DNA of 64,000 nucleotides. It comes from Rapana venosa (lineage: Eukaryota > Mollusca > Gastropoda > Neogastropoda > Muricidae). A model generated the notes under the pieces. It ran no database searches, had not been told where the DNA came from, and was given only the letters and a program-made list of their open reading frames with translations. The position numbers and the translations under genes were made by a program. Shown here piece by piece: positions 1 through 10,949 of this stretch (its first letter is position 1; every line of letters begins with the position of its first letter). The stretch covers positions 49,315,285 through 49,379,284 of the forward strand of contig CM054145.1 of NCBI GenBank assembly GCA_028751875.1, given 5' to 3'.

Positions 1-154
1 TTTCTTTCTTTTTTTCCCCATTGGTCTTCTCTATCAAAATATGCCATTTTTGAGATTCTTTTTCTTTTCAGAATGTGCCATTTTGAGATTTTTTTCTTTT
101 CAGAATATGCCATTTTTAGAATCTTTTTCTTTTTAGAATGTGTCATTTTTAGAT

Positions 155-199
<45 letters not shown>

Positions 200-1695
200 A
201 TGTACCATTTTGAGATGGTTCTTCTCTTCAGAATGTGCCATTTTGAGATTGTTCTTATCTTTAGAATGTGCCATTTTGAGATTGTTCTTCTCTTCAGAAT
301 GTGCCATTTTGAGACTGTTCTTCTCTTAAGAATGTGCCCATTTGAAATTGTTCTTCTCTTCAGAATGTGCCATTTAGAGATTGTTCTTCTCTTCAAAATG
401 TGCCATTATGAGATTGTTCTTCTCTTTAGACTGTACCATTTTGAGATTTTCTTCGCTTCAGAATGTGCCATTATGAGATTGTTCTTCTCTTTAGAATGTG
501 CCATTTTGATATTTTTCTTCTCTTCAGAATGTGCCATTTTGAGATTTTTCTTCTCTTTGGAATGTTTTACTTGGAGAGTGTTCCTCTCTTCAGAATTCCC
601 AATGTTGGAATTTTAGAGGGCTCTATTTTTGAGAACATTACATTTTGAGATTGTTTCTCTCTTTAGACCATTTTTTTTTTAGATAACTGCCTTTTTAAAT
701 TGGTTTATTTCAAGATTCCGTCTCTTTCTTTAGACTATTCCATTTCAAGATTGTTTCTCTCTTTGAACTGTTTCATTTTGAGATTGTTCCTCTCTTCAGA
801 GTGTGAAATTGTTTCTCTCTTCAGATCCTTCCATTTTGAGCATGTTCGTTTGTTCTGACCATTCTATTTTGAGATGATTCCTTTCTTCAGACCATTCTAT
901 TTTGAGATTATTCCTTTCTTCAGACCATTCTATTTTGAGATTTTTCCTTACTTCAGACCATTCTATTTTGAGGTGATCCCTTACTTCAGACCATTCTATT
1001 TTGAGATGATCCCTTACTTCAGACCATTCTATTTTGAGATGATCCCTTACTTCAGACCATTCTATTTTGAGATGATCCCTTACTTCAGACCATTCTATAA
1101 TGAGGTTATTCCTTACTTCAGACCATTCTATTTTGAGATGATCCCTTTCTTCAGACCATTCTATAATGAGAGTATTCCTTTCTCCAGACCATTCTATTTT
1201 GAGATTATTCCTTTCTTCAGACCATTCTATAATGAGGTTATTCCTTTCCTCAGACCATTCTATAATGAGGTTATTCCTTACTTCAGACCATTCTATAATG
1301 AGGTTATTCCTTACTTCAGACCATTCTATAATGAGGTTATTCCTTACTTCAGACCATTTTATTTTGAGATTATTCCTTTCTTCAGACCATTCTATTTTGA
1401 GATGTTTCCTTTCTTCAGACCATTCTATTTTGAGGTTATTCCTTTCCTCAGACCATTCTATTTTGAGATTATTCCTTACTTCAGACCATTCTATTTTGAG
1501 ATGATCCCTTCAGACCATTCTATTTTGATATTTTCCCTTACTTCAGACCATTGTATTTTGAGGTGATCCCTTACTTCAGACCATTCTATAATGAGGTTAT
1601 TCCTTTCCTCAGACCATTCTATAATGAGGTTATTCCTTACTTCAGACCATTCCATTTTGATGTTGTCCCTCTTAATGAACCACTCCATTTTGGGA
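1..1695. repeat. 33-bp minisatellite, two subfamilies
   Basis: A tandem array with a 33-bp period. The unit core is 'cagaccattctattttgag' followed by 'atgatccctta' variants from about 850 to 1690. A related subfamily built on 'cagaatgtgccattttgag' fills about 40-620. Because 33 is a multiple of three and the units have few stops, the array translates as an 11-residue repeat on the plus strand. This is a consequence of the period and not evidence of a gene. Units in between (620-850) are more diverged. A 43-base C run interrupts the first block. Confidence 0.93.
156..198. repeat. poly-C tract inside the minisatellite
   Basis: Forty-three consecutive C residues interrupt the 33-bp array. The true length is uncertain, because such runs are error-prone in sequencing and assembly. 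Confidence 0.9.
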
Positions 1696-1788
1696 TTGTC
1701 TATTTCTTCACAGTGCACTGTTTCATGTTAAATTTAGAAAGTGTCTGTGACTATACTGCACATAGTGTTCCTGTCTCATCCCTCTGGC

Positions 1789-1830
1789 TCTGTCTGTCTG
1801 TCTGCCTGCCTGCCTGTCTGTCTGCCTGCC

Positions 1831-1904
<74 letters not shown>
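1789..1904. repeat. (TCTG)n(TC)n microsatellite
   Basis: TCTG and TGCC tetranucleotides grade into about 45 bases of pure TC. Confidence 0.95.
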
Positions 1905-1911
<7 letters not shown>

Positions 1912-3440
1912 TCTTACATTATAGATACTTTAGGTATAGGGAAGTTGTGAAGTGTTCTTTTCGCTTGAGTTTCTGCTTTAGTTACTCTTGCACAATGATT
2001 ACAAAACTTCTGTGGAGTGTAAAGATGTACAAGTGTGTGTTCTTTCACTTTCAACTGTTAGGACTTCTGTCTTGCATCCGTAAGGAAAACTCCTGTTGAT
2101 TAGCTCAGTGGAGACTGTTACTTTCCTCAGACTAGCCCATTTTAAAATTGAAAAGTTTCTTTGTTTGGCAGAATGTTTTAAAAGAGAGGATGGTTTGATC
2201 TGTTGGGATTAATTTCCCTGAGGTGTTTGGACCTTTTTCAGAAAGTGTAGGTTGTGAGTCACCCTTGTATTGTATGGCTCAGATCTGTGGTGCAGACAGT
2301 GTTGGACAGTCATTCAGAAAAGAATGAAAGAGCACAGATATCTATGCAAGATGTTAAGATTTTATCACCCACAAGGGAGGCAACTTTAAAAAAATGAAAT
2401 GGCGCTTGAGGTAAATGGTTGTGTTCTGTGAATTATTTTCTTTCTTGCATTAGAGGAGAACTGAGAGAAGCCAGAGACAGGACAAGTTGACAGTCTTGAA
2501 ACTTTTTCTTTCTTATGTTACTTGTTAGTGATATGCTTTGCCTTATTTTGTCCTTATCTACATGTATGCACTTAGATTGCAATGCCCAATGTTAGATAGC
2601 TCATATTATAGGCTGCACTTTGCCCATGCATTTTTTTAAATCTTTTGTTTTTCAGTACTTTTCAGGGAACTTGGATCATTAAAGCTAAGCTTCATTCTCT
2701 CTCCTGTACACATATGTGTGATATATGTATGTGCTTACATTGCCAGTTTGGTAGCTAGAGGATTTCATTTATTTTAATTTTGCACCAGTGTGTGTAAGAG
2801 AGTGACACTCACCTATCTAGTGGAAGATGGGAAAAAAATGATACATTTTATTTCTTACAAGTCCATAAGGTTGGCGTGGCAGTTTAGTAAAAAAAAAAAT
2901 AAAAAAGGTGTTTTGATATTTACTTTGATTTGCACTCTCCTCCGTATGTACTTTACATGTCCCGTTTATGTGCTTTTATGATCTTTGACATGGCAGTACT
3001 GCTATTCCCAAGCTGCTCTCTATCTTAATATCCCACTACCCCAGTCACATTACCTCTCATTCTGTCATGCCATCAGAGTCAGCAGTCCAGTGAGAGCTAT
3101 CAGTTTTAGGCTGCTGTGAGGTGAACCACTAGAGGCCCTGCTGTGCTGCTCCACACCACCTGCTAAGCTCTTGGTTTAGTCAGAGAGCCGGATTGAATGA
3201 GACATCTACCCTGATGTGGGGACTGTCACAACATCCCTCCAAACACTGTCCCCCATGAATGTATATCTATCTAAACCCAGCTCGATGCTTTGACATGAAC
3301 ACACCACTGGCACAAAAGGGAATGGTGATTGAAGCTGAGATCACCATGAGACCAGGGCGTAGTTCTCTTTTATTGCGTGATGAGCAATGGTGATGAGGAT
3401 GATAAACTTAGGCTGTGATGATCCCATCTTGGTTGCTTTC
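1905..3440. other. unassigned non-coding stretch
   Basis: AT-rich single-copy-looking DNA with only short spurious reading frames. I see no splice-flanked coding segment, tRNA-like promoter or clear repeat here. Confidence 0.5.
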
Positions 3441-3469
3441 TGCACTTCTTGTTGTTTAAAAAAAAAAAG

Positions 3470-3620
3470 AAAATAGAGAAGTAACACTGCATAGTCCAAG
3501 TCTTCCCATTACATCCTGAAACCCTTTGCCTCTCATAGGATTTGAACCCACAACCTTCCAGCCATGACTTCAACACTCCAACCATGGCTCTTCGGTGGCT
3601 AGTCCAGTTGTCATTTTCTG
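3470..3620 (-). mobile_element. tRNA-derived SINE head (probable)
   Basis: On the minus strand a tRNA-like segment reads from about 3605 downward. It has an A-box-like 'TGGTTGGAGTG' and a B-box-like 'GGTTCAAATCC' spaced as in a tRNA promoter, followed by A/T-rich sequence with a T run at 3458-3470 on the complementary strand. No tRNA cloverleaf is convincing, so a SINE head is more likely than a tRNA gene. Confidence 0.5.
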
Positions 3621-3699
3621 ATCTTTTCCCCCTGTGGTTTATAGCCTTGAAAGAACACAATATAGTGTCTATTATGTGGTTGTGCAGAAGTATCAAATG

Positions 3700-4110
3700 T
3701 TTCAGTCAGGCCAGATCAAAATAACCCTATTCTGTTACATGTGGTGCGCATGTGGTGCACATGTGTGGGAATCACTGCAGGTTGTCTTTTGACAGGGCCA
3801 TTCATTAGTGGCCTGTAGTTCTGCCACAATGATCATGCAGATGGAGTGGTGTTTTCCTCTCAGCCATCAAAGGGTGGCAATGCTATTGATCAATCAGAGA
3901 TGATGATTGGTGGGAGAGGATGATTGGTGGGATATTTTGCAAATGGCATGATTTTCGTGTGAGAACTGTGCTCATAGTTACCCTGGGTAATTCTGGTTCA
4001 TGTCCGTAAGCTTGAGATCGTAATGTTGCGTTGTTGCTCATAAAATCTCAGTGGTTGTAGGTCAGGAATTGCCCTGTTAGTTTGAATGACTGCACCCTGT
4101 AACCTTCTTA
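3700..4110. other. unassigned non-coding stretch
   Basis: No coding potential. A short GGGAGAGGATGATTGG direct duplication at about 3905-3930 is the only visible structure. Confidence 0.4.
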
Positions 4111-4117
4111 AGCTGTT

Positions 4118-4216
4118 TTCAAAGGATATTTTCCCAGTTCCTTGGCTAGAGCTTTGAGATTTACTAATGGTGAGATTTTTGCGTATATGACCATTTCTAC
4201 CCCGCCCCCCCACCCT

Positions 4217-4251
<35 letters not shown>

Positions 4252-4330
4252 TACACACCATTTAGGTAGCTGCATTCTGATTTTGGGATGTTTTCAAAGG
4301 AGATATAAGTAGCTATGATAAAGGATGCAT
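4118..4330 (-). mobile_element. SINE tail copy (modular family C)
   Basis: This is a minus-oriented copy of a recurrent SINE 3' module. Its signature is 'CACCATTGGTGAAC' followed by 'GAGCTCTAGC', and it is preceded by a 'CCCAAARTCRGAATG' block. Related copies lie at 4868-5000, 6380-6515, 21640-21690, 37365-37805, 45340-45725 and 57080-57185. An (AC)n tract at 4218-4249 has expanded in the variable middle of the module. Confidence 0.6.
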
Positions 4331-4671
4331 TCATAGTAGTTGGTTGATTCAGGACAGCCAGATGTGTTTGTAGCCCAACATGGCAACAATGTCTCTGAAA
4401 AGTATCCACGCCTTGAGCTGTAAACTGCTTATTGGGTCTGGGTCTCCATTCCATTTAGGACTTTCTGTTCTTTTTATAAATTAAAGAAACAAAAATTTAA
4501 AGATCAGTGCTGTGATGGAGGAGATCTTTATCCAAAACTTGAAGACCTCAGCGTTCTGATTGCTGCCAAAGATCGGTATTATAACTGTGTCAGGATTGCC
4601 TTATAAATAGATTTAAGTTTTTAGTGTAAGTTTTATTATTTGAGAAGTTAGGTGAAAAGGTGCTTGACTGC

Positions 4672-4735
4672 CCCCGCCCCCCCCCCCCCCCCCCCCCCAT
4701 CCCCTCCAGAAACCTCCCCCTCCCCTTTTTTTTTT
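4672..4735. repeat. poly-C / C-rich tract
   Basis: An almost pure run of C residues, then CCCCTCC motifs and a short T run. Confidence 0.85.
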
Positions 4736-4867
4736 TAGTAACAGAAGTAACAGTCTGCACAATCATGTTGGTAACCTCAAATTTTGTCTATTTTATCTAA
4801 AAGACTTTTCAATCTGTCAAACAGCGAATGCAGTGCTCTCTAACTACTATACTATCCCACCCTTTGT

Positions 4868-5252
4868 AAGATATTTTTGTTTGTTCCTCGGCTAGAGCTC
4901 CAAGGTTCACCAATGGTGAGATCTTTGCATATATATGGCGACCGCTTTTGCACATGAACAAAGCTGCCACATTCCAACTTTGGGGATGTGAGCTGGGTAT
5001 GTTTGTGTTTCTGTAACGCACCAAACGCTGACATGAATTACAGGATAACAGTGCATAGTTGATCTTCTGCATGTGTGTTTATATACACAAAGGGAATTAA
5101 TGGCACTGACAGGTCTGCACTTAGTTGACTTGGGAGATAGTAAAAATTCCCACCCTTAATTCACCAAAACCACCGCTGAGATTTAAACCCATGACTTCAT
5201 TGACCCATGGGATTGAAGTCTGATGGTCTTAACCATTCGGCTATAGCGTCCA
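4868..5252 (-). mobile_element. tRNA-derived SINE, minus strand (family D)
   Basis: Reading down from 5252 on the minus strand, the order is as follows. A tRNA-like head has A box 'TAGCCGAATGGTTAAGA' and B box 'GGTTTAAATCT'. A central domain contains 'CCCTTTGTGTATATA' and 'ATGCAGAAGATCAA'. Last comes the 'CACCATTGGTGAACCTTGG' tail module shared with family C. A second copy with the same head and centre is at 53575-53866. The modular make-up (head, conserved centre, exchangeable tail) is typical of mollusc and other invertebrate SINEs. Confidence 0.7.
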
Positions 5253-5354
5253 TCCTGTGAGAAATTTGATATGTTTATTATTTGCATCATTGTCTGTATT
5301 TTCCATATTTTCTCCCTGAAATGCGGCCAAGGCCTTTTGAATAAACCATTTGTT

Positions 5355-5675
5355 CCCCCCTTCCCGCTCTCTCTTTCTCTGTCTGTCTGTCTCTCCTATT
5401 TCTCTCAGTCTCTGTCTTTATCTCTCTGTCTCTGTCTCTGTCACTGTCTCTTTTTTTCACTGTCTCTGTCAGTCTATCTCTGTCTTGCTCTCTCTCTCTT
5501 GTTCACTCTCTCTCTCTTGCTCACTCTCTCTCTCTCTCTTTCACATGCACGCACACGTGCACACACACACATTTTGGAAATATTCATAGAGACCCTTGCA
5601 AAAGTGCACGTGCGCGTTGCGCGTGCATACACACATACACACAAGAAAGAACACAGACACACACACACACACACA

Positions 5676-5754
<79 letters not shown>

Positions 5755-5755
5755 C
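5355..5755. repeat. compound (TC)n / (AC)n microsatellite
   Basis: Imperfect TCTG/TC tracts give way to AC tracts, with (AC)17(TC)25(AC)15-like blocks at about 5648-5755. Long Ser/Leu- or His/Thr-rich reading frames here are low-complexity artefacts. Confidence 0.95.
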
Positions 5756-5759
5756 GCGC

Positions 5760-6048
5760 CTCCAAGCAGAATCACTTAGAGGATTGGGATGCTCATCTAC
5801 TTTTCATGGCGGAGGGCAGAAGGAAATAAATGAGTTTTTGCTGAGGATTTGAGAGAGACAAGTTGCAGAATGATGAACAGAAATTGATAGAGCATTCCCC
5901 AAGGGTGGAGGATAATTTTGACATGTACTCAGCTTCAGTTTAGGTCACTGCCGCGGGTGAGGTCAGAGACATCACTTGTGAATGCAGAAGACTGTATGTT
6001 ATGATATGTTCGCTTTTGTGTCTTGTCCAGCTTATATTATTGTATATT
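5760..6048. other. unassigned non-coding stretch
   Basis: No repeat or coding signal recognised. Confidence 0.4.
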
Positions 6049-6061
6049 CTTGTTAGAAATC

Positions 6062-6343
6062 GTGGAGGCACCGTGGTCGAGTGGTTTAGGCGGTCAACTC
6101 ATGATCCAGAGGTCGCGGGTTCGATCCCCGCTCGGCTCGGTGTTGTGTCCTTGGGAAAGAAACTTTACTCCTATTTTCCTCTCTCCACCCAGGTGTACAA
6201 GGGGGTACCAGCTCTGCTGGGGAAGTATCTGGCGACAGACTAGCGTCCTGTCACAGGGGTGGTGAAAAACCATCAGTTCGCTTAACGCTACAGAAACCGG
6301 GATAAGCTCCGGCTCTATGGGCCTTCTGGCTCGAAAGAACATA
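6062..6343 (+). mobile_element. tRNA-derived SINE with 13-bp target-site duplication
   Basis: The element starts with a tRNA-like head: A box 'TGGTCGAGTGGTTTAGG' and B box 'GGTTCGATCCC'. A body of about 200 bp follows and ends 'CTGGCTCGAAAGAACATA'. It is flanked by a perfect 13-bp direct repeat, cttgttagaaatc, at 6049-6061 and 6344-6356, which marks a retroposition target-site duplication. A closely similar copy lies inverted at 28278-28558. The head could be mistaken for a Ser/Leu tRNA gene, but the body and duplication make SINE the better call. Confidence 0.88.
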
Positions 6344-6379
6344 CTTGTTAGAAATCTTAGAGATTTAAAAAAAAAGTGT

Positions 6380-6515
6380 TCCTCAGCTAGAGCTCTGAGG
6401 TGTACCAATGGTGAGATTTTTGCATATGTACCTGTCCCGCCACCCCCCCCCCCCCCCCCCTCCCCCGCCATTTAGGTAACCACATTCTGACTTTGGGAAT
6501 GTCTTTCGATATACA
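6380..6515 (-). mobile_element. SINE tail copy (family C)
   Basis: A minus-oriented copy of the module with 'CACCATTGGTACACC' and 'GAGCTCTAGCTGAGG'. It carries an internal C run at 6443-6460. It starts just beyond the target-site duplication of the SINE at 6062-6343. Confidence 0.6.
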
Positions 6516-6583
6516 TGTGTGTGTGTTTGTGCTCGCACGCATGCACATGAATGCATGCTTAAAAGCATAATTATATATGTATA

Positions 6584-6585
<2 letters not shown>

Positions 6586-6652
<67 letters not shown>
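6586..6652. repeat. (TG)n(TA)n(GA)n microsatellite
   Basis: Three abutting dinucleotide tracts. Confidence 0.95.
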
Positions 6653-6655
<3 letters not shown>

Positions 6656-7019
6656 TCTGAACTCTGAACGTTTAATTGTACTTCGGCCTTGGGCCACAAT
6701 ACAGGTAAAGGGGACAAAAGGGAACAAACTGAAATATGTAAATCAATAGTTTTCTGTATACTGTCTAGTGATGCACACATTCTTCAAACACATAACACAC
6801 GACTGAGAGCATCGTCCTTATCATAATCCTAAACACATGATGTCACCGTTATCAGTAATTACATTCAATACAATCATCGTTATTAACTTCATCATCTTCA
6901 TCTATATCCTTGTTTGGTATTATGTTATCAATTCCGAAAGTGACATCTTGATCAAACTTTTATTTTACATCTATATAAGCATGGCACTTTCCATCATTAC
7001 TTGTTTAGCAATTCAATAT

Positions 7020-7195
7020 TGCACACACACACATTCATGAGCTCTCGCACACGCGCACGCACATACACACATGCACTCACCCATGCAGGTGCGCGCATAC
7101 ACACACATACACACAGACATACTCACAGGCACACACTGACACACACAAACACACAAACACACACCACACACACCACACACACTTACACATACATC
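7020..7195. repeat. (AC)n-rich microsatellite
   Basis: A degenerate ACAC tract with GC and CAT interruptions. Confidence 0.9.
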
Positions 7196-7288
7196 ACATC
7201 AGCATTTCAGAAGCAGTACTTAACTCCACACAAAAAAACAACAACACCATCTATCTAAGTTAAGTTGTCAAAGCCCATCAAAAGGATA

Positions 7289-7802
7289 TCAAATTCCAAT
7301 CAAGTTTCTCTTCCTCCTGTTCACTGCATGGAAAATGAACCTGGAGACACTGTGCATATGTTTACTGTTAGTCATTTGTAATAACACATGAATGGGGGTT
7401 TTAGCTAACCCCCCCAGAAACTTTGTTCTTAAATCAGAATATGTGGGACATACAACAAGAAAATGCTCTTCGTCTTCCATTGCTGACCTGCAAAATGGAC
7501 ATGATTTCTTCTGCGGAATATTTACTAAATCGGTGCACATTTACATTGATAGGCAGAACATTAAATCTGACTTGAGAAATGGCAACTCTGAAACAGTAGG
7601 TTTCCATGTCAGTCACATATTTTTCCTTTTCAAAAATTATTTTAAAGGATCTATAATTACTATACCTATCACGGTCTCTAATAGTGCCAGACCACTCTTG
7701 GATGTACTGATCAACAAGTCTCTGCTTCAATAACTTTATAAACACTTTGACCTGACCGACACCTTGCTGCAACCAAACAAAAACTAAAACCCTGTCTCGC
7801 AT
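7289..7802 (-). pseudogene. LINE ORF2 C-terminus with CCHC-like motif, frameshifted
   Basis: Two overlapping frames continue the reverse transcriptase (7434-7802 and 7289-7540). The last contains a Cys-x2-Cys-x8-His-x4-Cys motif ('CPFCRSAMEDEEHFLVVC'), which is common at the C-terminus of L1/Tx1, CR1 and Jockey-type ORF2 proteins and is thought to bind nucleic acid. Two frameshifts relative to the RT domain show the copy is inactive. Confidence 0.7.
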
Positions 7803-8980
7803 AGAATTTCCCTAATTTTTGATACCCAACAATCTTTACCAATTCTATCTAATTCCAACAGCATCTGATAAGCTTTGTGTGGAAGTCTTTCATTATTTAT
7901 TTGTAACAATCTAAACCAATACCTTATGACAGAAATACTAGAATTAACATACAGAGGATATCTTCCTAAATCACCATAAACCATTTTATTTGGAGTTCTC
8001 ACTGGAACACCTAAAAATCTTTTGCAAGCCATAGTATGAGCTTTTTCTAAATGATCTAATTTTGTTAAACCCCATATTTCAGAAGCATACAGCAAAATTG
8101 GTTGAACTTTAACATAAAAAATCTTTAAAAATGTTTTGGTGGTCATTTCTTTATATTTTTGAAAAGCCCTATTCAGTTGAACAACTGCTTTCTTACCCTT
8201 AGATGCCAACCGTTCGGTACCTCTTTTCATGCTAATCATTGTAGTGAAATGGAATCCTAAATAGCAATAACTATTAACAACATCTAGTTTCTTACCATTG
8301 AAAAACCACTTCTCATGACGTCCTAAATATCCCCCTTTTCTGAATACCATAATTTTTGTTTTCTCAGTGTTCACATTCAATTTCATGACATTGCAACAGT
8401 TATGTAGGATGTTTAATTGGTTTTGTAATCCATGCACTGAAGTAGAAAGCAAAGCCACATCATCCGCAAAGAGCAATATAAACAATTCCATAATGTCTGG
8501 CAAAATTTGGATACCATGTCTTCCTTTAACATTCATATGACTAACAAGCTGATTTATAAAAACAGAAAATAACGTAGGACTTAAAACACACCCTTGCCTT
8601 ACCCCAACTGGGCACTCAAAAAAATCAGTAAGTTCACAATTTGCACGTACACATGAGAGTAAAGAAGAATACATTGCTTTCAAGGAAGCCAAAAATTTTC
8701 CATTCACACCTTGGTTTCTCAAGCATTCAAGCAGTTTGTCATGATGTACAGAATCAAACGCTTTTTTGAAATCAACAAAAGCTACATACAATTTTCTTCG
8801 TTTTTTCATCATACATTTTTGGACAATAGCATATAAATTAAATATTTGATCAACAGTTGAATATCCCTTACGGAAACCTGCCTGACTCTCAGAAATCATA
8901 TTATTGACTTCTAACCAGTTATAAAGTCGTGCAATCAATATTGTTGTATAACATTTTGAAATAATACTTAACAGTGACAC
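7784..8980 (-). pseudogene. LINE ORF2 reverse transcriptase domain
   Basis: The frame encodes 398 residues of a non-LTR reverse transcriptase. It contains 'QAGFRKGYSTVDQI' (residues 33-46), 'FVDFKKAFDSVHHDKL' (68-83), 'GVRQGCVLSPTLF' (126-138) and the catalytic 'FADD' box (171-174). Thumb sequence follows and ends near 'ILLYASEIWGL'. The domain continues upstream to about 9060 in this frame without a Met ('IIIPIYKKGD' and 'NYRGVSLLS'). A stop and a frame change at about 9050-9095 separate it from the endonuclease part. The active-site residues are intact but the polyprotein is broken. Confidence 0.85.
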
Positions 8981-9066
8981 TCCTCTGTAATTATCTGCAT
9001 TTTCAATGTCTCCTTTTTTGTAAATAGGTATTATTATGGCATTGGACCACTCTTTCGATTAAACAC

Positions 9067-10659
9067 CTAAACTGAAAATAGTGTTAAAAATTTAACCAAA
9101 AACCCAAGTACAGCTTTGCCTCCATTTTTTAACATTTCAGCTAATATATTGTCAATCCCACAGGCTTTTCCTATTTTAAGCTTTGATATCGCTTGTACTA
9201 CTTCTGATTCACAGATTTCTTTGTTCAAAGTGTGTTCATCTCCTTCCTTTAAATCAACATTCCCACAATTCCCTTCTATGTTTACTTCAAGGTTTTGAAA
9301 TACATTTTTGAAGTGGTTATACCAGTCATCACTACTAATAGAGTTGTTAATCACAACACGGTTTCCACATCCCATGCTTCTTACTTCTTTCCAAATGTTG
9401 TAAGAATTAGAAATGCTATTTGCTAAAGATTCTGCTTTCATTCTTTTATAACTTTGTTTTTTAGTCTTTAGCAACCGTTTATATAATTTCCTTTTCTCGA
9501 CATAAATTAGTCTGTCCTCTTCCTTTCTGGTTTTTCGGAAATGGTTTAACTTTGACCTACTTTCTTTTTTTGCTACTTCACATTCATCATCAAACCATTC
9601 ACATTTTCTAATGGTGTGCTGTGATGTCTTTTTTAACATGCATAAACTAGCCTCTTTCAAAGTTTTAACAAACATATCTAAAGCCTCTTCTATATTGTTA
9701 TCTATAGTATTTGTGGCCATTGTGAATTTTTTCTGCATGTCAGTACTGTTTAATGCCTTCAAAAAGTCATCTTTCTTATTCTCATTCCATACTAGTTTCT
9801 CATAAGAAATTGTCTTTTTAGAATTCTCACTGCATAAGTTTTCTACAATATTGTTCGTGGCTTTTATCTTCATACAAACAGGAAGATGGTCTGACTCTGT
9901 TAAGTTTTCCACAACTAATGAAAGTATTGTAACAGATGTTACTAATTCTAAAGATGCAATGAAGTAGTCAACTGTACTTGAACCTGAAGATGCTATAAAA
10001 GTATAACTATCATCGAATTCTGAATCACAAAGCCCATTCAGAATAACACAATCAAACATATTACATAGCTCAATTAACTGATTACCAAACACATTTGTTT
10101 CAGAATCATGTGATTTCCTGGGAATTTGGAAATTAGAAAAAGTATGCAAATTGTCAAAATCATCAAAGTCATCCCCAACATTATAATTATAGTGAGCAGT
10201 TCGAGCATTGAAATCCCCTGTGAGTATAAGATTAAAGTCATCATATAAACTTTGGAGCTCAAGTAAACATTGCTCCAGATCTTCCATACCATACACCCCT
10301 TGTTTGGTTTTCCAAAATACAGAATCACACGGAGGAATATATGTACAAATCAACATTGTATCTTTGTTTGTATCCAACAAATCTTTGTGCAACTTTACAA
10401 CAACAGTATTTTCAGTCTCAACCTCAATTTTTTCCACAAAAGTATCAAAGGATTTTCTGACTAACAGAATTACCCCTCCCGAATACCTTCCCTGATGTGA
10501 TAGTTTTTTGGCCTTCGAAACAAACATTAAATAATCATTAAAGATGGGGAAATCAAAATCAGCTGCAACAAAAGTTTCTGTTAAGCAAATGATATTCATA
10601 TTTGAGCAAAAAACTAATAAAATCTCTGTTGTCAATTTTAGGCAACAGACCATTAACAT
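9067..10659 (-). pseudogene. LINE ORF2 N-terminal part: apurinic endonuclease and linker
   Basis: The frame encodes 530 residues. The first about 240 match an exonuclease/endonuclease/phosphatase fold of the LINE type: the 'LTETF' glutamate motif near the start, 'TYIPP', 'GDFNART' carrying catalytic Asp and Asn, and 'SDHLPV' carrying the terminal His. The canonical first motif ('TYNVNGL') is just upstream, at about 10650-10670, in a different frame, so a frameshift lies near 10620. The rest is a basic linker leading to the start of the RT domain ('KIGKACGIDNILAEML'). The frame ends prematurely at 9067. The enzyme would nick target DNA to prime reverse transcription. Confidence 0.75.
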
Positions 10660-10949
10660 TATAAGTTAGAAAATTAATTTCAGAACTATTTACACATTGA
10701 TCAGACTGCACTGCCTCTAGCCTGGTGCTATCATTTGCAGTTCTAGAAATATTCCTCTGCTGCTGACATTGAAATACTGTGGCCGGCCGAAATCCCTATT
10801 TTGCCCTTACTGGGCTACCCTCATTTTTTGCTTTTGTCTTTATCTGTGAGGTTGAATCTCTTTCACTGTCACCTGAGTGAAGTCTGTTAAAAGAATCCGT
10901 AATGCTACTTTGGCTACCAGACCTTGCTGGCACTTTACGGCAGCTTTGC

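Noticed and set aside
5271..5852. Long Ser/Leu/His/Thr-rich reading frame
   Set aside because: It is the translation of TC and AC dinucleotide repeats, with no homologue-like sequence.
6062..6140. Functional Ser/Leu-like tRNA gene
   Set aside because: The B box and A box are good, but the segment is the head of a SINE with a body, a target-site duplication and a second copy at 28.3 kb. The cloverleaf is not convincing.
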